A stretch of 64,000 nucleotides of DNA, taken from Phaeosaccion multiseriatum (Eukaryota; Ochrophyta, other classes). This document shows, piece after piece, positions 22,656-44,396 of the stretch. Where the stretch lies: NCBI GenBank assembly GCA_965112735.1, contig OZ218953.1:4960001-5024000 (forward strand), written 5' to 3'. Every line of letters starts with the position of its first letter. Within the stretch, counting starts at the first letter, position 1. Position numbers and translations under genes: made by a program. The notes beneath the pieces were generated by a model. It was not told the origin of the DNA and did no database searches. It was given only the letters and a program-made list of their open reading frames with translations.

Positions 22656-22792
22656 GGTCGTTTCGTCGATCTTCCACACGTCTTTTGTATTTTTTGCAGC
22701 ACGTTCCCCAACGAGGACCGAATTACCAACACGCCACCTTCCAAAATCTTGGAGGTAGAGGGGGAAGAGGAAAAAACAAGCAAGTCTCAAGT
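22656..22792. promoter_or_regulatory. Shared divergent promoter region
   Basis: Only 137 bases separate the start codons of the NSDHL-like gene (minus) and the twin-CX9C gene (plus). Leaders and core promoters of both must lie here or overlap upstream exons. No TATA box stands out. Confidence 0.4.
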
Positions 22793-23156
22793 ATGGGGTC
22801 CTCTCAGTCGAAGAGTGAGGAGCACCCGGGGTCCTCTGAGTCGAAGAGTGAGGAGCACCCGTGTTCATTGCAGATGGAGCATTACATCAGGTGCGTGAGG
22901 AGGGCTCCTCGATGGCACTTATGTGAAATATATGGTTCCTCCCTTTCCTTCTTCGCCGCTTCTCTTTGTTTCTCACTGTCACGCTGCCCGTGGCCCGCCC
23001 CGCCCTCCTTCTGTCCATCGCAGCTGCGTGCAAGCCCATACCAATGGACTGAAGGAAGGCGACGAGTGCAGGGAAGAAGCTAACATATACCAAGAATGTC
23101 TGCGCAAGGCTGTACGCGAGAAGAAAGAGGCAGAAGACCAACGGGAGAAGAAGTGA
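22793..23156 (+). CDS. Small twin-CX9C (CHCH) protein with N-myristoylation-type start
   Basis: Two exons, 22793-22890 and 23024-23156 (donor ATCAG|GTGCGT, acceptor CCATCGCAG), give 76 residues. Cys24 and Cys34, and Cys48 and Cys58, are each separated by exactly nine residues, the twin CX9C pattern of mitochondrial intermembrane-space proteins that are oxidised by the Mia40 relay. The N-terminus MGSSQSKS fits an N-myristoylation signal, as in MIC19/CHCHD3, though the protein is much shorter than MIC19. Residues 5-23 come from a 32-bp tandem duplication in the DNA. The C-terminus is a charged helix, KAVREKKEAEDQREKK. Candidates are a cytochrome-oxidase assembly factor or a MICOS-like protein. 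The sequence does not decide. Confidence 0.75.
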
Positions 23157-23964
23157 TAGTAAGCTGGCACCGGTGTGCCGCCTGAGGTCCAGGCAAAGCA
23201 CCAGAACTATGGAGCGACGAACTCAAGCTTGGGTTCGCTCCGTTGGCCCTGCTCTCGTCCAACGCTAGACTACGATGTGTCCACAGAAAGGCCCTCCCTC
23301 CCGATCTGACTGAAGGCACCGCCACGCCGAAGGTGCAGAGCGCTCCCACAAGGAGCGGGCACGTAACCCGTGAAGGCACCCCGTTCTTTATGGTGTGGTG
23401 AGACAATCAGTCCTCGTTCTTAGAGGTTTGCAGCTGACCCTGAAGGGTAAGGAAGGAACGGAGGCAGCGGCAGAGGCCGCGAGAGTGGTGCGAGCACAGA
23501 GAACGCTTCGCACTGTGTCGTTAGGCAAAGGGCGTATCTCTTCATGCACTCATTTATATGTGTGTTGCCACCCCTTCTTGACTCGTGGCAAAGAGCACTG
23601 AATGACTCGACTGATCAATTGCTAATTAGTGCCTGCTGCCCAAGTACTTTAAAGGGGGCGATTGGCTCCTTTCTTTTAATTAATTAATTAATTTTAATTA
23701 AAATTAAAAAAAAAAACCTGTAAAGGGCTGCTCCCTATCCAACCCCAGAGCCCGCGTGTCCCTTTTTGGAACGGCGCTTCTTGCTGCGAGAAAGGAGGGA
23801 CACAGACAGACGGACGGACGATTTTCAGATTCAGGTACGATCAACTGATTGCACGAGCGACCGCGCGAGGAATGGCACAGGGGCAGGTAGAGTACTCAAG
23901 TGTCTGCCTTCCTGTGCCACACCAACTCTGCTGCTCTGCTGCTCTGCTATTCACCCTCTGCCGC
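23157..23964. other. Convergent intergenic region without a recognisable gene
   Basis: About 800 bases between the stop codons of the CX9C gene and the methyltransferase-like gene. At 23676-23720 there is a TTAATTAA repeat followed by 11 A, the most AT-rich patch around and a likely 3'UTR/poly(A) region. Short open frames here show no protein-like composition. Confidence 0.5.
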
Positions 23965-26152
23965 TCACCTTCGCTCTCGGTCCCGGTGCTTCTTCCTCAA
24001 AGGGTCGTTCGAGTCCATCATCTTGTAAGGAATGAGGGTCGCGCTGCACAAGACGGCCAAACATGGAAACCGGAGAGCGGTGGCAGGCATAGAGAGAGGC
24101 AGACAGGCAACGACAGACACAGACAAAGAGTGAGAGACAGACAGACATAGAGACAGACAGAGAGAGAGAGTGAGAGAGACATAGAGAGAGAGAGAGAGAG
24201 AGAGGGAGACAAGGCGTGGGGCATCAGACAAACCCTTCCCCTAGCCCACACACACTGCACCACACCCCTCCCTCCCCGCTCTTGTCCCAGTTGTTGGGAC
24301 GGAGACCCAAACACGCTTACTTGTGAGCGACGTAGCATCTCTCCTTCTCGGGGAGCTTCGCAGTTGCAGTCTGAAAAGCGGCAATCAGGCTTTCCTGCCA
24401 CGCCCCCAGGTCGAGGTACCAAAAGCTGGGAGACAGGAAAGATGGCAAACCAGATAAAGAGGAAGGGGGAGGGGGCGGGTAAGAGACACAAGCACCAAAC
24501 ATACCGAAAAATACCGCGTCGGTCGTTGTGCGTCATACCTTATGAAGGGAGAAGTCTTACGGTCCGCACTCTTGACGTTGGTCCTGCTTCCTACTGGCGA
24601 GTAGTAGTAGTACCGCTTCGGGGGTATGAGGTACACAGGCTTGCTCATGGGCTTGCTCACGCCTCCGCTGCTGCTGGCGCCGCTGCCCTCTGCTCTACTC
24701 GTCCTCTGCCCCTCTGTCACCGGAGCCTCTTCTCCTCTCAGCGAAGGCCCGTAGTAGTCCTGAAGAAAGACATGGGATGCTCGGAGACGTCAAACCAGAA
24801 GCGACACTTCTGCCCTGGTCCCCACTTCCCTGTTTGATCCAGTCGTCTTTCCGTCTGTCTCCCTCTCTTCTTTCTCTCTCACGCCCTCTCTTCTTTATCT
24901 CTCTCACTCCCTCTCTCTCCCCCCCTCTCTGTCCCTCCCCCTCTCCTCCTCTCTCTCCCTCTCTCTCCGCGTCTATCTCTCTCACCCGTCCACGCACCTT
25001 CAAGTATACGAAGTTGGGCAGGAGCAGAAGCCATGGCTTGCCACTCTGTACGCAGAAGAGAATGATTTTCGACACGTGCTCTGCGCTGTAGGGTGGGTTG
25101 GTCACCACCACGTCAAATGGCGGCGTCTTACCGGCCTCGCACACCTTCGCACAGGCAACAGGCAGGGAGAGTGGCGCGGAGGGACACATGGATGCATTCA
25201 CCGAAGAGAGAAGAGATGCGCAGCAGAAGGGGTCAACAAGATAAAATTCAAGTCCCCTATCACAGGCACAGTTTGGACTACCCTTCATCCGACCGCCAAT
25301 GCCTCCCAGCATGCCAGCCTCAACCCCAAACTATCCCAGCAGCATCCCGCCCTCACCCACCTCACCTTGTAAAAATCCTCACACTGTCCACGAGAGTTGA
25401 GAGTATGGCGGTGTCAGATATCCAGACCAGTTGGGGGGGGGGGGGTCGCGGGGTTCGCAGAGAGAGAGAGAGAGAGAAGACAAAGCATGCGGGGTAGGAA
25501 CACGCGTGTTACGATGAGGTAGTGCAAATGCTACCGGAAAATGGAGGACACTGCCTTTAGTACACGGGGTCCTGGTGTGAGGCTGCCAGAAGAAGTTCTT
25601 CCACCATACCTTATTGTACACGTTACTGAAGCCCAGTACCCCCAGGCGGGACACCACGCAGCCCTGGCAAAAGTAAGGGTCGTAGATGGCAAGGTCGTTG
25701 GGAGACTTGCCCAACTTGGCGGCCAGCGACTCGAGCAAGGGGGCAATGTGCTCGTACGCGACTTCACTGGTTTCGCAGTGGTCGTCTTGATCTACCTGGA
25801 AAGGGTACTGCACGCTTGGGGAGAGGGCAGCTGTGTCTGGCGATGGTGGTCCTGCTTCCGTAGAGGAGGATTCCTGTTTTCCTGCTGCAAGGCCGCCCTT
25901 CTTCTTCCTCTTCTTCCTCTCCTTCTTGTTCTTCTTGCGCATCTCTGCACCACTTGACACATCCACATCTGCTGCTGTTGTCTTTTCTGCTCCTGTTGCA
26001 GCTGTACCATCTTCTCCTACGCTTTCTTCCCCCTTCCCTCCCCCTCCTCTCTCCTCCTCGTTCTCCGCCAACGATGCCCGCTTGGCCTTCTTCTTGGCTC
26101 TCTTCGCCTTCCACCATTTTTCTTTTTCGTCTTGTTTTCTCTTCTTTGACAT
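23965..26152 (-). CDS. Methyltransferase-like protein with NPPY motif, unknown substrate
   Basis: Six exons on the minus strand: 26152-25610, 25383-25366 (an 18-nt exon encoding CEDFYK), 25144-24998, 24759-24539, 24425-24321 and 24043-23965, 370 residues and in phase. Residues 1-100 are Lys/Glu-rich (KWWKAKRAKKKAKRAS), likely a nuclear or nucleolar signal. The core has YDPYFCQGCVVSRLGVLGF, FDVVVTNPPYSAEHVSKI (NPPY at 203-206) and SGKPWLLLLPNFVY. It continues with YLIPPKRYYYYSP and ends IPYKMMDSNDPLRKKHRDRER. The NPPY box is the catalytic motif of class I N-methyltransferases acting on adenine, cytosine or glutamine. The surrounding segments look like a family I remember in plants and protists with no assigned function. 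RNA or DNA adenine methylation is plausible but unproven. Confidence 0.78.
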
Positions 26153-26386
26153 TTCGCATGGAGAGAGAGGGAGAGAGCAGATGAAAGAGAAGGACACAAA
26201 AGAGAAGGAAAAAAAAGAGAGCCCGAAGGTTAAGCCGTCGTCGTCCTGTGAAGGGGGAGAACCAACATGATCAGAAGGCCGCGCCCCTGCCCCTTGCCCC
26301 CGATCCCGGCCCGATCCGCGATGCTCCACGTATACCTCTCCCTCTTCTCAATGTGAATCACAAACTTTACCCTATACTGACGGCTA
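26153..26386. promoter_or_regulatory. Divergent promoter region, methyltransferase-like / GNAT
   Basis: 234 bases separate the two start codons. It begins with a GA-rich stretch (26160-26220). No specific motif recognised. Confidence 0.35.
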
Positions 26387-26929
26387 ATGTTAGCATTTCT
26401 GTTGGCTTTGAGCACTGCTCTCGCTTCGACTAAGAACAACATGATCCGACCCGTCACGAAGACCGATTTGCCGGTGCTGAAGGAGATTATCGACTCGACG
26501 GAGCTCTTCCCATCGTCCATGCTCGACGAAATGATCGGTGGCTATATGGGCGGGAATGAGGAGCAGGAAGTATGGCTGACTGAGACGAGTAAGGACGAGG
26601 AGAACAAGCCGATCTCTCTCGTGTACTGCGGCCCGGAGAAGCTGACTGAAGGAACGTTTAATGCATGGCTCCTGGCCGTTTCGCCATCCCACCAAGGCCA
26701 AGGCTTTGGTAGCCGACTCATGGCACATTTGGAAACGGTCTTGGTTGATCGTGGAGAGAGGCTGTTGCTTGTCGAAACATCAGGCAACAGTGGATTCGCC
26801 AAGACAAGGGCATTCTACGAGAAGCTTGGGTACGAACAGGAAGCTCGCATCCGCGAGTATTATGGACCTGGCGAAGACAAGATCATCTACCGGAAATCAC
26901 TAGCTTCGATAGAGCAAAAGAGTACTTAG
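26387..26929 (+). CDS. Intronless GNAT N-acetyltransferase, bacterial type
   Basis: A single uninterrupted frame of 180 residues. The GNAT fold is clear. It has MIRPVTKTDLPVLKEII at the start of the domain, the acetyl-CoA binding VSPSHQGQGFGSRLMAHLE (Q-x-x-G-x-G), and LLLVETSGNSGFAKTRAFYEKLGYE, then ARIREYYGPGEDKIIYRKSL. This whole pattern is what I recall from small cyanobacterial and proteobacterial acetyltransferases. The domain begins at the second Met (26441). The 18 residues before it (MLAFLLALSTALASTKNN) resemble a signal peptide or are non-coding. The gene is the only intronless one in the window and lacks the homopolymer tracts of its neighbours, so transfer from bacteria is likely. 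The substrate is unknown. Confidence 0.85.
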   Translation: MLAFLLALSTALASTKNNMIRPVTKTDLPVLKEIIDSTELFPSSMLDEMIGGYMGGNEEQEVWLTETSKDEENKPISLVYCGPEKLTEGTFNAWLLAVSPSHQGQGFGSRLMAHLETVLVDRGERLLLVETSGNSGFAKTRAFYEKLGYEQEARIREYYGPGEDKIIYRKSLASIEQKST

Positions 26930-27730
26930 GTTAACGAAGTTAGAGGAGAAGAGGGAAGGAGGAATCACAGTCGTAATTTCTGTTCGCTCCGTGACTGGCA
27001 AGCCGCCGATCGTAAAACGGACGTCAGAGTACGACGCTGTCCTCGCTTACAGGGGCAGAGACTCTCCTTTTCCTGAATACTGATTACTGATTTTAGCGCC
27101 AGCCGGGCCTGATTGCTGATTATGACCGGCGCCAGCCGGCCTGATTTCTGATTATATGGCGCCAGCCGGCCTGATTACTGATTATGGCCGGCGCAAACCG
27201 TAATCTTGTCCAGGGCCGAAGGCATGGCCAGCAGGAGCGCAATATATACAGCTGTGAGCTTGCACATCTGACAAGGGCACCATCAGCTCTGTTCTCTCTC
27301 CCTCCAATCATCATCTCTTATTATAAAGTGTATACTGGATGATGCCTGCTCTGTAGTTAGTTTATCAAGACGCAGAGGGGAAGGAAGAACGGGGGGGTCC
27401 AGGCCTTACGGGAGAGGGAGAGAGAGCAATACTGTGATTCGTGTATGAATGTATACATGGTGTGGCGGGCTGGGCGGCGCGCGGCACATTTGAGCTCGCG
27501 TTGCGCAAGGACAGTAGCAGAAATCTCTCCCCCCCCAACCCCTCTCTGCCTCTGTTTCCTCACGGGGAAGCAGTGCAGCCCCTGGATTCGATGGATTTCA
27601 CGCCTCGCGCAACTCTTGTCTTGACTGACAGTGCGGTGTGTGTGCGTGTGCCGACGCTTGCGAGTCACAGTGTCGTCCCGTGGCACGGTGCAAGGCACGG
27701 GAAAGTGGTACGCCTTTGAAGGTACAGCGC
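26930..27730. other. Intergenic region with GGCGCCAGCCGG repeats
   Basis: Between the GNAT stop and the last centrin exon. It holds the tandem repeat at 27074-27190 (listed separately) and the long 3'UTR of centrin. No gene seen. A G-run and GA-rich patch lie at about 27390-27430. Confidence 0.5.
27074..27190. repeat. ~36-bp tandem repeat built on GGCGCCAGCCGG
   Basis: Three to four imperfect units of GGCGCCAGCCGGCCTGATT plus CTGATTAT. The reverse complement of its core, CCGGCTGGCGCC, is the same module that fills the inverted-repeat element at 9442-9717, so the two loci are probably related. Confidence 0.75.
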
Positions 27731-29754
<2,024 letters not shown>

Positions 29755-30407
29755 AGTTGACAGTGGACGGGGAGTAGAGAATGGAGTGAAGTCCTTCCAG
29801 GGAGACAAGACAAGTAGGAAAGGAGGGAGGAAAGAGAGATACAAAGTTTGACAACGGCTCGGGTTTCCTTGGCGGTGTGGGGGCGTGCGTGCAGACCCAG
29901 GGGGGTCCATGTAGAGGCATATAGAACCATCTTGCCCAACCTGCTAGAGAGAAGGCGAAGGACTTGGGGTGAGTGAGTGTAGAGATGTGGCTGGGCTGGG
30001 GCGCGAGCGGAGAGGCACAGTAAGGGGGGCAGGCGTATGCCGTGCGGTCAGGCTCGCTCCTTGGAGTTGTTCAGCGAGGGAGGGGGAGGGCAGGGAACGA
30101 AGGGATTCAAACGCCAGGGAAGATTGCCAGGGCGGGGTTTGTTGTCGTGCTAGTCGTGTACTTCTCGTTGTAGGGAGCGCGCATGCCCGACGCTCAGCGA
30201 ATGGGAGAGTCGTGAAGCCTCGATTGGAATAAAATCCCCCCGGTCTCCTTCCCTTTAATTGTAATTAAAGCCCCTCACCTCTCTTTGCTCGTATCGTCGC
30301 GTCGTGATGGCACCGCAGGTAGCGGTGTAGCGCGCGACGACTCCGGATCCGCTGCTGCACATCCGTGCTGCTCACCTACCTGCGGGTAGCCAAGCGCAGG
30401 ACGCACA
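29755..30407. other. Divergent intergenic region, centrin / ISWI
   Basis: About 650 bases between the proposed centrin initiator and the ISWI start. It must hold both promoters and 5'UTRs. There is an AT patch, TTTAATTGTAATTAAAG, at 30253-30269. No coding signal supported. Confidence 0.45.
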
Positions 30408-39716
<9,309 letters not shown>

Positions 39717-40008
39717 AGGAGAGGCGGAGAGCGCACCCCTTGGGTCCAACGGTGAACCCCCCTGGGCATGTGCAGGGCTCCAGTGCTGTCGCCTTGTCCC
39801 GGTGCGAAGTCCGTGGGGGGTGCGTGGGTGCGTGCGTGTTGCGTGGGAGCGCCAGGGTGTTTCATTCATTCATTCGCGGCAGGCCGATCTCCAGGCATAT
39901 GAATAAAAGTTTGTTAGCCCCTTGTAATAGTGAGCGACCTTCCTCTCTCAAACAGTATAGCCACACTTGCCGGGGCAACCTCCTTTCGTGGTAGATAGCT
40001 GCTCAACC

Positions 40009-40197
40009 ATGGTGAAGAGGAAGCTGGCGCCGCTGCCGGTGCTGGATGAGGAGATCCTGAGGGAGGAGATGGTGAAGCAGGGCATCAAGCTTTCACACTT
40101 GAAAGCCGTGTGGAAGTACGCAATAGCGAAAGTCACTTCCACCGCCGAGGGACAGGAAGGTGCGAACCTGTTCTCTTCTCTCTCTCTCTCTCCCTTT

Positions 40198-40261
<64 letters not shown>

Positions 40262-43200
40262 CCACCACCACCACCACCACCACTGCCCCCCGTGTATCAC
40301 CTGCATCTCCAGGACCTCTTTAAATCCGCCTTAGTACTCTCCTGGGGGTCCCGCCTTCTTCGTGTTCCGTCTTTACACCCACTCTTCGTTCTTCTTCCCT
40401 CTCTCTTCACCTCTTGCAGTCGATTTCGAGGATCTGGCCCTCGCCGCTGCTGCCGGCGAGAGTGTACCCAAGAACCTCATTCGTCTTCTCAAGGAGAAGT
40501 TCGCCATATTCACAAGGTGCTCACAATCTGAAGGTCGAGGTTATTGTCTATCGGCCTATCTGACCCTCGCCCCCCCCCCCCCTCTGCTGGTCTCACCCTC
40601 ACTCCCCAGCACCGTCACGGAGAAGCGTGTGAGCAGCGACGGCACAGTGAAGCTCGTGGTGCGGCTGCAGGACGGACTCGAGGTGGAGGCAGTCATAATC
40701 CGGCACACCGGCAGGAACACTCTTTGCGTTTCCTCACAGATGGGGTGAGGAAGCGAGTGGGTGGGACTCACCGAGGGAGGACAGAGCAAAAGAGGGGAGG
40801 ACGGAGGGGAGGAACGGGGTGGAATGCTTTGGGGGGGGCAGAGAACGTGTAGTGGGCTGCATCGCTCCCGTCTCCTTCACGAGCTTATGCTTCTCTCTGT
40901 ACCCGCTGCTACCACTGCCTACTGCTGTACTACTTGAATGCTACTGCCGTCTACTGCTGTACTGCTGCTTCCCTGCTTGCAGATGCTCCATGTCATGCAG
41001 CTTCTGCAGTACGGGAACAATGGGTAAGGAGAGGAGGGAAAGGAGAAGGAGGAGGACGAGAGGAGGAGGAGGAGGAGGAGGAGGAGGAGAGCGGGTGGTG
41101 CTCCATTCTCTCCGTTCGAAGTATGCTCGTCCCTGGCATTCTTAATTGACATTTTCCTCACTCGCGGTACGTCGGTATGTTCCTGTCATCTCCCGTATCT
41201 GCCCACCCACCCCCTTCCCTGCAGGCTTCAAGGGAGATTTGGTGAGCGGAGAGATTCTGGAGCAGCTGCTGCACGCCTTGCGCATCGCCTCCATTCGGAA
41301 CATTGTATTCATGGTGAGTGAGGAGGAGCATGACTTAGACAGTCAATCAATCATGCAGTGCTTCAATCGATCAACCAATCAACCAATTAATCAATCAGTC
41401 AATCATCCAATCAGTCAGGCAGTCAGTCAGTCGGTCAATCAATCATCAACAAGCCGTTTCATCGATCCGGCCATTTATGTCGATGACCTTTCCCTCTGTC
41501 CTTCAGTCCCTACCTCACTACTTGAGTTGTCCCTCTATCGCTCTGTCCCTCCCTCACTGATTCCTGTCCTCCCTCTCTCTCTTTGCGGTGTGTTGGGTTG
41601 TGGCGCTATGCTGTGTCGCCCTTGCACACCTGTGTCCATACACGTGTACAATAAAAACCATCACACAACACACAGGGCATGGGCGAACCCCTGAGCAATT
41701 ACAAGGCCGTCCTTGCCGCCATCAAAGGCATGGCTGACGACCGCCGCTTCGGCCTGTCCCCCGGGAGGATCACCTTGTCAACTGTTGGGGTCGTGCCTCG
41801 AATCCGTCAGCTCACGGCTGATGCGCCGGAGACGCAGTTGGCCATCAGTCTGCATGCTCCCAACCAGGTGAGAGAGAGGAGCAGGTGTTGTGGGGCATTG
41901 CTCTCGTCGTTGTTGTAGTGTACACACGTGTACAAAACACACACACACAGAGAGAGGGGGGGGGGGAGAGAAAGAGGTCCTCTCTCTCAAGCTCTCTCAC
42001 ACATACACACATACACACTCACACAACCACCAACCCACCCCCCCCCCGCATACACCCACACCCGCACACACAACTTGCCCTGCCAACACACCACAGACTC
42101 TCCGAAACGCCATTGTGCCCAGCGCAAGGTCCTACAAGCTCCACGACATTATCGATGCCATGGATGGACACCTCGCGGCCAGGGGGGGGGGGGACAGGAC
42201 CAAGAAGACCAGAGCGCTGATTGAGTATGTGATGCTGGCGGGGGTTAATACGCTGCCTGAGCATGCGAAGGAGTTGGGAGAGTTGCTGCGAGGTGAGTGT
42301 GGGGAGGGGAGGGAGGGAGGGGAGGGGAGGGAGGGAGGGGAGGGAGGGAGAGAGGGCGGGGAGGGAGGGAGGGGAGGGGAGGGAGGGAGGGGAGGAGGGG
42401 AGGGGAGGGGAGGGGAGGGGAGGGAGGGAGGGAGGTAGGGGAGGGGAGGGAGGGTAAGGACTCAGGGGCGGACCCACTACCCTTTCCTGTATACCCTATA
42501 CTCTATTCTACGCTTTACCCAATTATCCTTTTGCCCTTGATCCCACCTCCTTTCTCTTTCTCCTATCTCTCTCTCTCTTTTCTCTCTCGACCTCTCTTTG
42601 CTCTATGTTCTGTGTAAATGTTGTGTGTCTGTAACCATTTCAGGACGAGACCTCATTGTGAACCTCATCCCTTACAACCGAAGCTCCTCGGAGGACGAAT
42701 TCGAAGAGCCCACGGAAGAAGCCCTCCTCCACTTCCAAACCATCATCATGCAGCACGACCTCATGTGCACCATTCGGCGGCACCACGGAAGGGACATTGA
42801 TGGGGCATGCGGTCAACTCGTACTGAAAAAGCTCAATGAAGAGCTCAAGGGCGGCACCGGTACAGGCGGTGGAGGAGGAGGAGGGGATGAAGGGGTGGAG
42901 GAGGAGAAGAACAATAGCGTGGAGGATGATGACGAGGACGATATGGGAGCAATCGGAGTGCTGGTGGGAGTGGCCCCTACCACAGCAGGGGGGGGGGGCT
43001 GTGGCAGCGGTGGAGGGGGAGGGGGCGGGGCTGCGGGGGGGACAGACATCGAAGACTTGATTCAGCAAAGCGGTAGTGGTGCCGCTAATGGTACTAGTAG
43101 TGTGAGTAAGGCAGTCAAGAACAGCAGCAGCAGCAGCAGCGGCAGCAGAGGAGTTGCGCGCGCTAAGGGAAGCAGCAGCGTCAGCAATGGCCAGGCAGAG

Positions 43201-43407
43201 CAGAACGTTCCCAACGGTTGCGGGGAGTGTGATTGTGGTGGTCATGACGATGATGATGATGATGCTGATGGCCAGACAGATCGGCGGAGGAAGAGGAGGG
43301 AGAGGACGGAGGCCATGCTGCCTTTCATATTGCTTGGGGTGGGGGCGACGCTGTCCGTGGGACTCGTGCTGTTGGGGCTGAAGGGGAGGAGACAGCAGCG
43401 CACTTGA
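40009..43407 (+). CDS. RlmN-like radical SAM RNA methyltransferase with C-terminal membrane tail
   Basis: Eight exons: 40009-40159, 40420-40516, 40610-40744, 40983-41023, 41225-41313, 41676-41867, 42097-42292 and 42644-43407, 554 residues and in phase. It has the 4Fe-4S motif CSMSCSFC (Cys129, 133, 136), GMGEPLSNY (172 on), [10 protein letters not shown] (in place of NQ-containing family motifs), LIVNLIPYN and [13 protein letters not shown], where Cys356 aligns with the methyl-transfer cysteine of bacterial RlmN. Such enzymes make 2-methyladenosine in rRNA or tRNA by a two-cysteine mechanism. Unusually, ~190 residues follow the fold: runs of Gly, Ser and Asp, then [14 protein letters not shown], a ~22-residue hydrophobic helix ([16 protein letters not shown]) and a basic end, LKGRRQQRT. 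That is the layout of a tail-anchored membrane protein. No N-terminal targeting peptide is evident. Confidence 0.88.
40185..40283 (+). repeat. (CT)n then (CCA)n microsatellite in an RlmN-like intron
   Basis: About 75 bases of CT repeats followed by CCA triplets in intron 1. Confidence 0.92.
42300..42453 (+). repeat. (GGGGA)n/(GGGA)n tract in an RlmN-like intron
   Basis: Starts eight bases after the donor at 42293. It is purely G and A for about 130 bases, matched by a C/T-rich second half of the same intron. Confidence 0.92.
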
Positions 43408-44396
43408 CTGGACTTGGCTTGCCTTGGCTTGGCTTGGCTTGACTTGGCTTGACCTGCTCAATCTTGGCTCATCTTGTTCGTCCTCCAGTTGACAGCACGA
43501 GGCATGGCATGCATCAGCTTTCAGCTTGGGAGAGGAGAGCAGCGGCGGATTGGACTTGATCATGTTTGAATTCCATTTTGTTCATCTTCCTCCTGTTGAG
43601 CATGATGAGGGAATGAGTGCTGCCGAAGATTAGTGTACGGATGGAAGGGTGCGCGTTGTCCAAGGGGGTGGGGTGGGGCTGTAGAGGGAGAGGGGGAGGG
43701 GGAGGGAGAGAGAGTGTGTGTGTGAGAGAGAGAGAGGGGGGGGGGGGAGGGAGGGAGGTTGGGATGGAGAGCTGGCCAAGCTCCCACGGAACTCTCTCTG
43801 TGGCGAGAGGGTACAGCTCTGCGTTCACGCCAGCATGTTCTTTTGGTGACATAGGAGTACAAAGGGGCCATGTGGGTATAGCAGCGGCTGCAGCAGTTGG
43901 TCATTCAACAGCACCGGCACCAGCACCAGTAGCACGAGTTTTGGCGGGCAGGGAGGAAAGGCTGTGACTGATTGTGCGAATCAATCATGAGGGAGAGAGG
44001 GAGGCTGTATCCGTAGAGAGGGAGGGAGGGACGGAGGGAGAGAGGAGGAAAGAGAGGATTCTCATCCGGCCTGGTGCATTCCACTTGATGCCCTTCGCCA
44101 TGATGGAACTTCCAACACGGTGCATTTGGACCGTCAGCAGCTCAGCAGCTCACAGCAGCTCACCGCTCAGAGTAGGTGTATTATAAATAAAACAAAAGAC
44201 ACTCCCCTCGCGCCATATCCCCCCACCCCTGAGTGATCCGAACCCTCCTCCTCCTCCTCCTTCTCCTCTGCTACATCCCTGCAGGGACGTCGAAGCCAAG
44301 TCAGCTTGGGTCAGCTTGGTGACAGCCCCGAGGACGGAAGGATGAGAGAGGGTTACACATGCTCGGCTTAAGCCTCACAAGCCTCAGAGAGCTTAC
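43408..44396. other. Convergent intergenic region, 3'UTRs of RlmN-like and CLU genes
   Basis: No confident gene. It holds TTGGCTTGGC repeats (43415-43455), a GA-rich block (43680-43760) and the plus-strand string ATAAATAAAAC at about 44173, a possible polyadenylation signal. A block near 44331-44347 repeats one at 44456-44473 (GAGGACGGAAGGATGAG). The true 3' end of the CLU gene may lie in 44160-44396. Confidence 0.45.

Noticed and set aside
43512-43904. Minus-strand open frames in the RlmN-like/CLU spacer
   Set aside because: Pro/Ser/Leu composition caused by the GA-rich block; no splice-consistent extension found.
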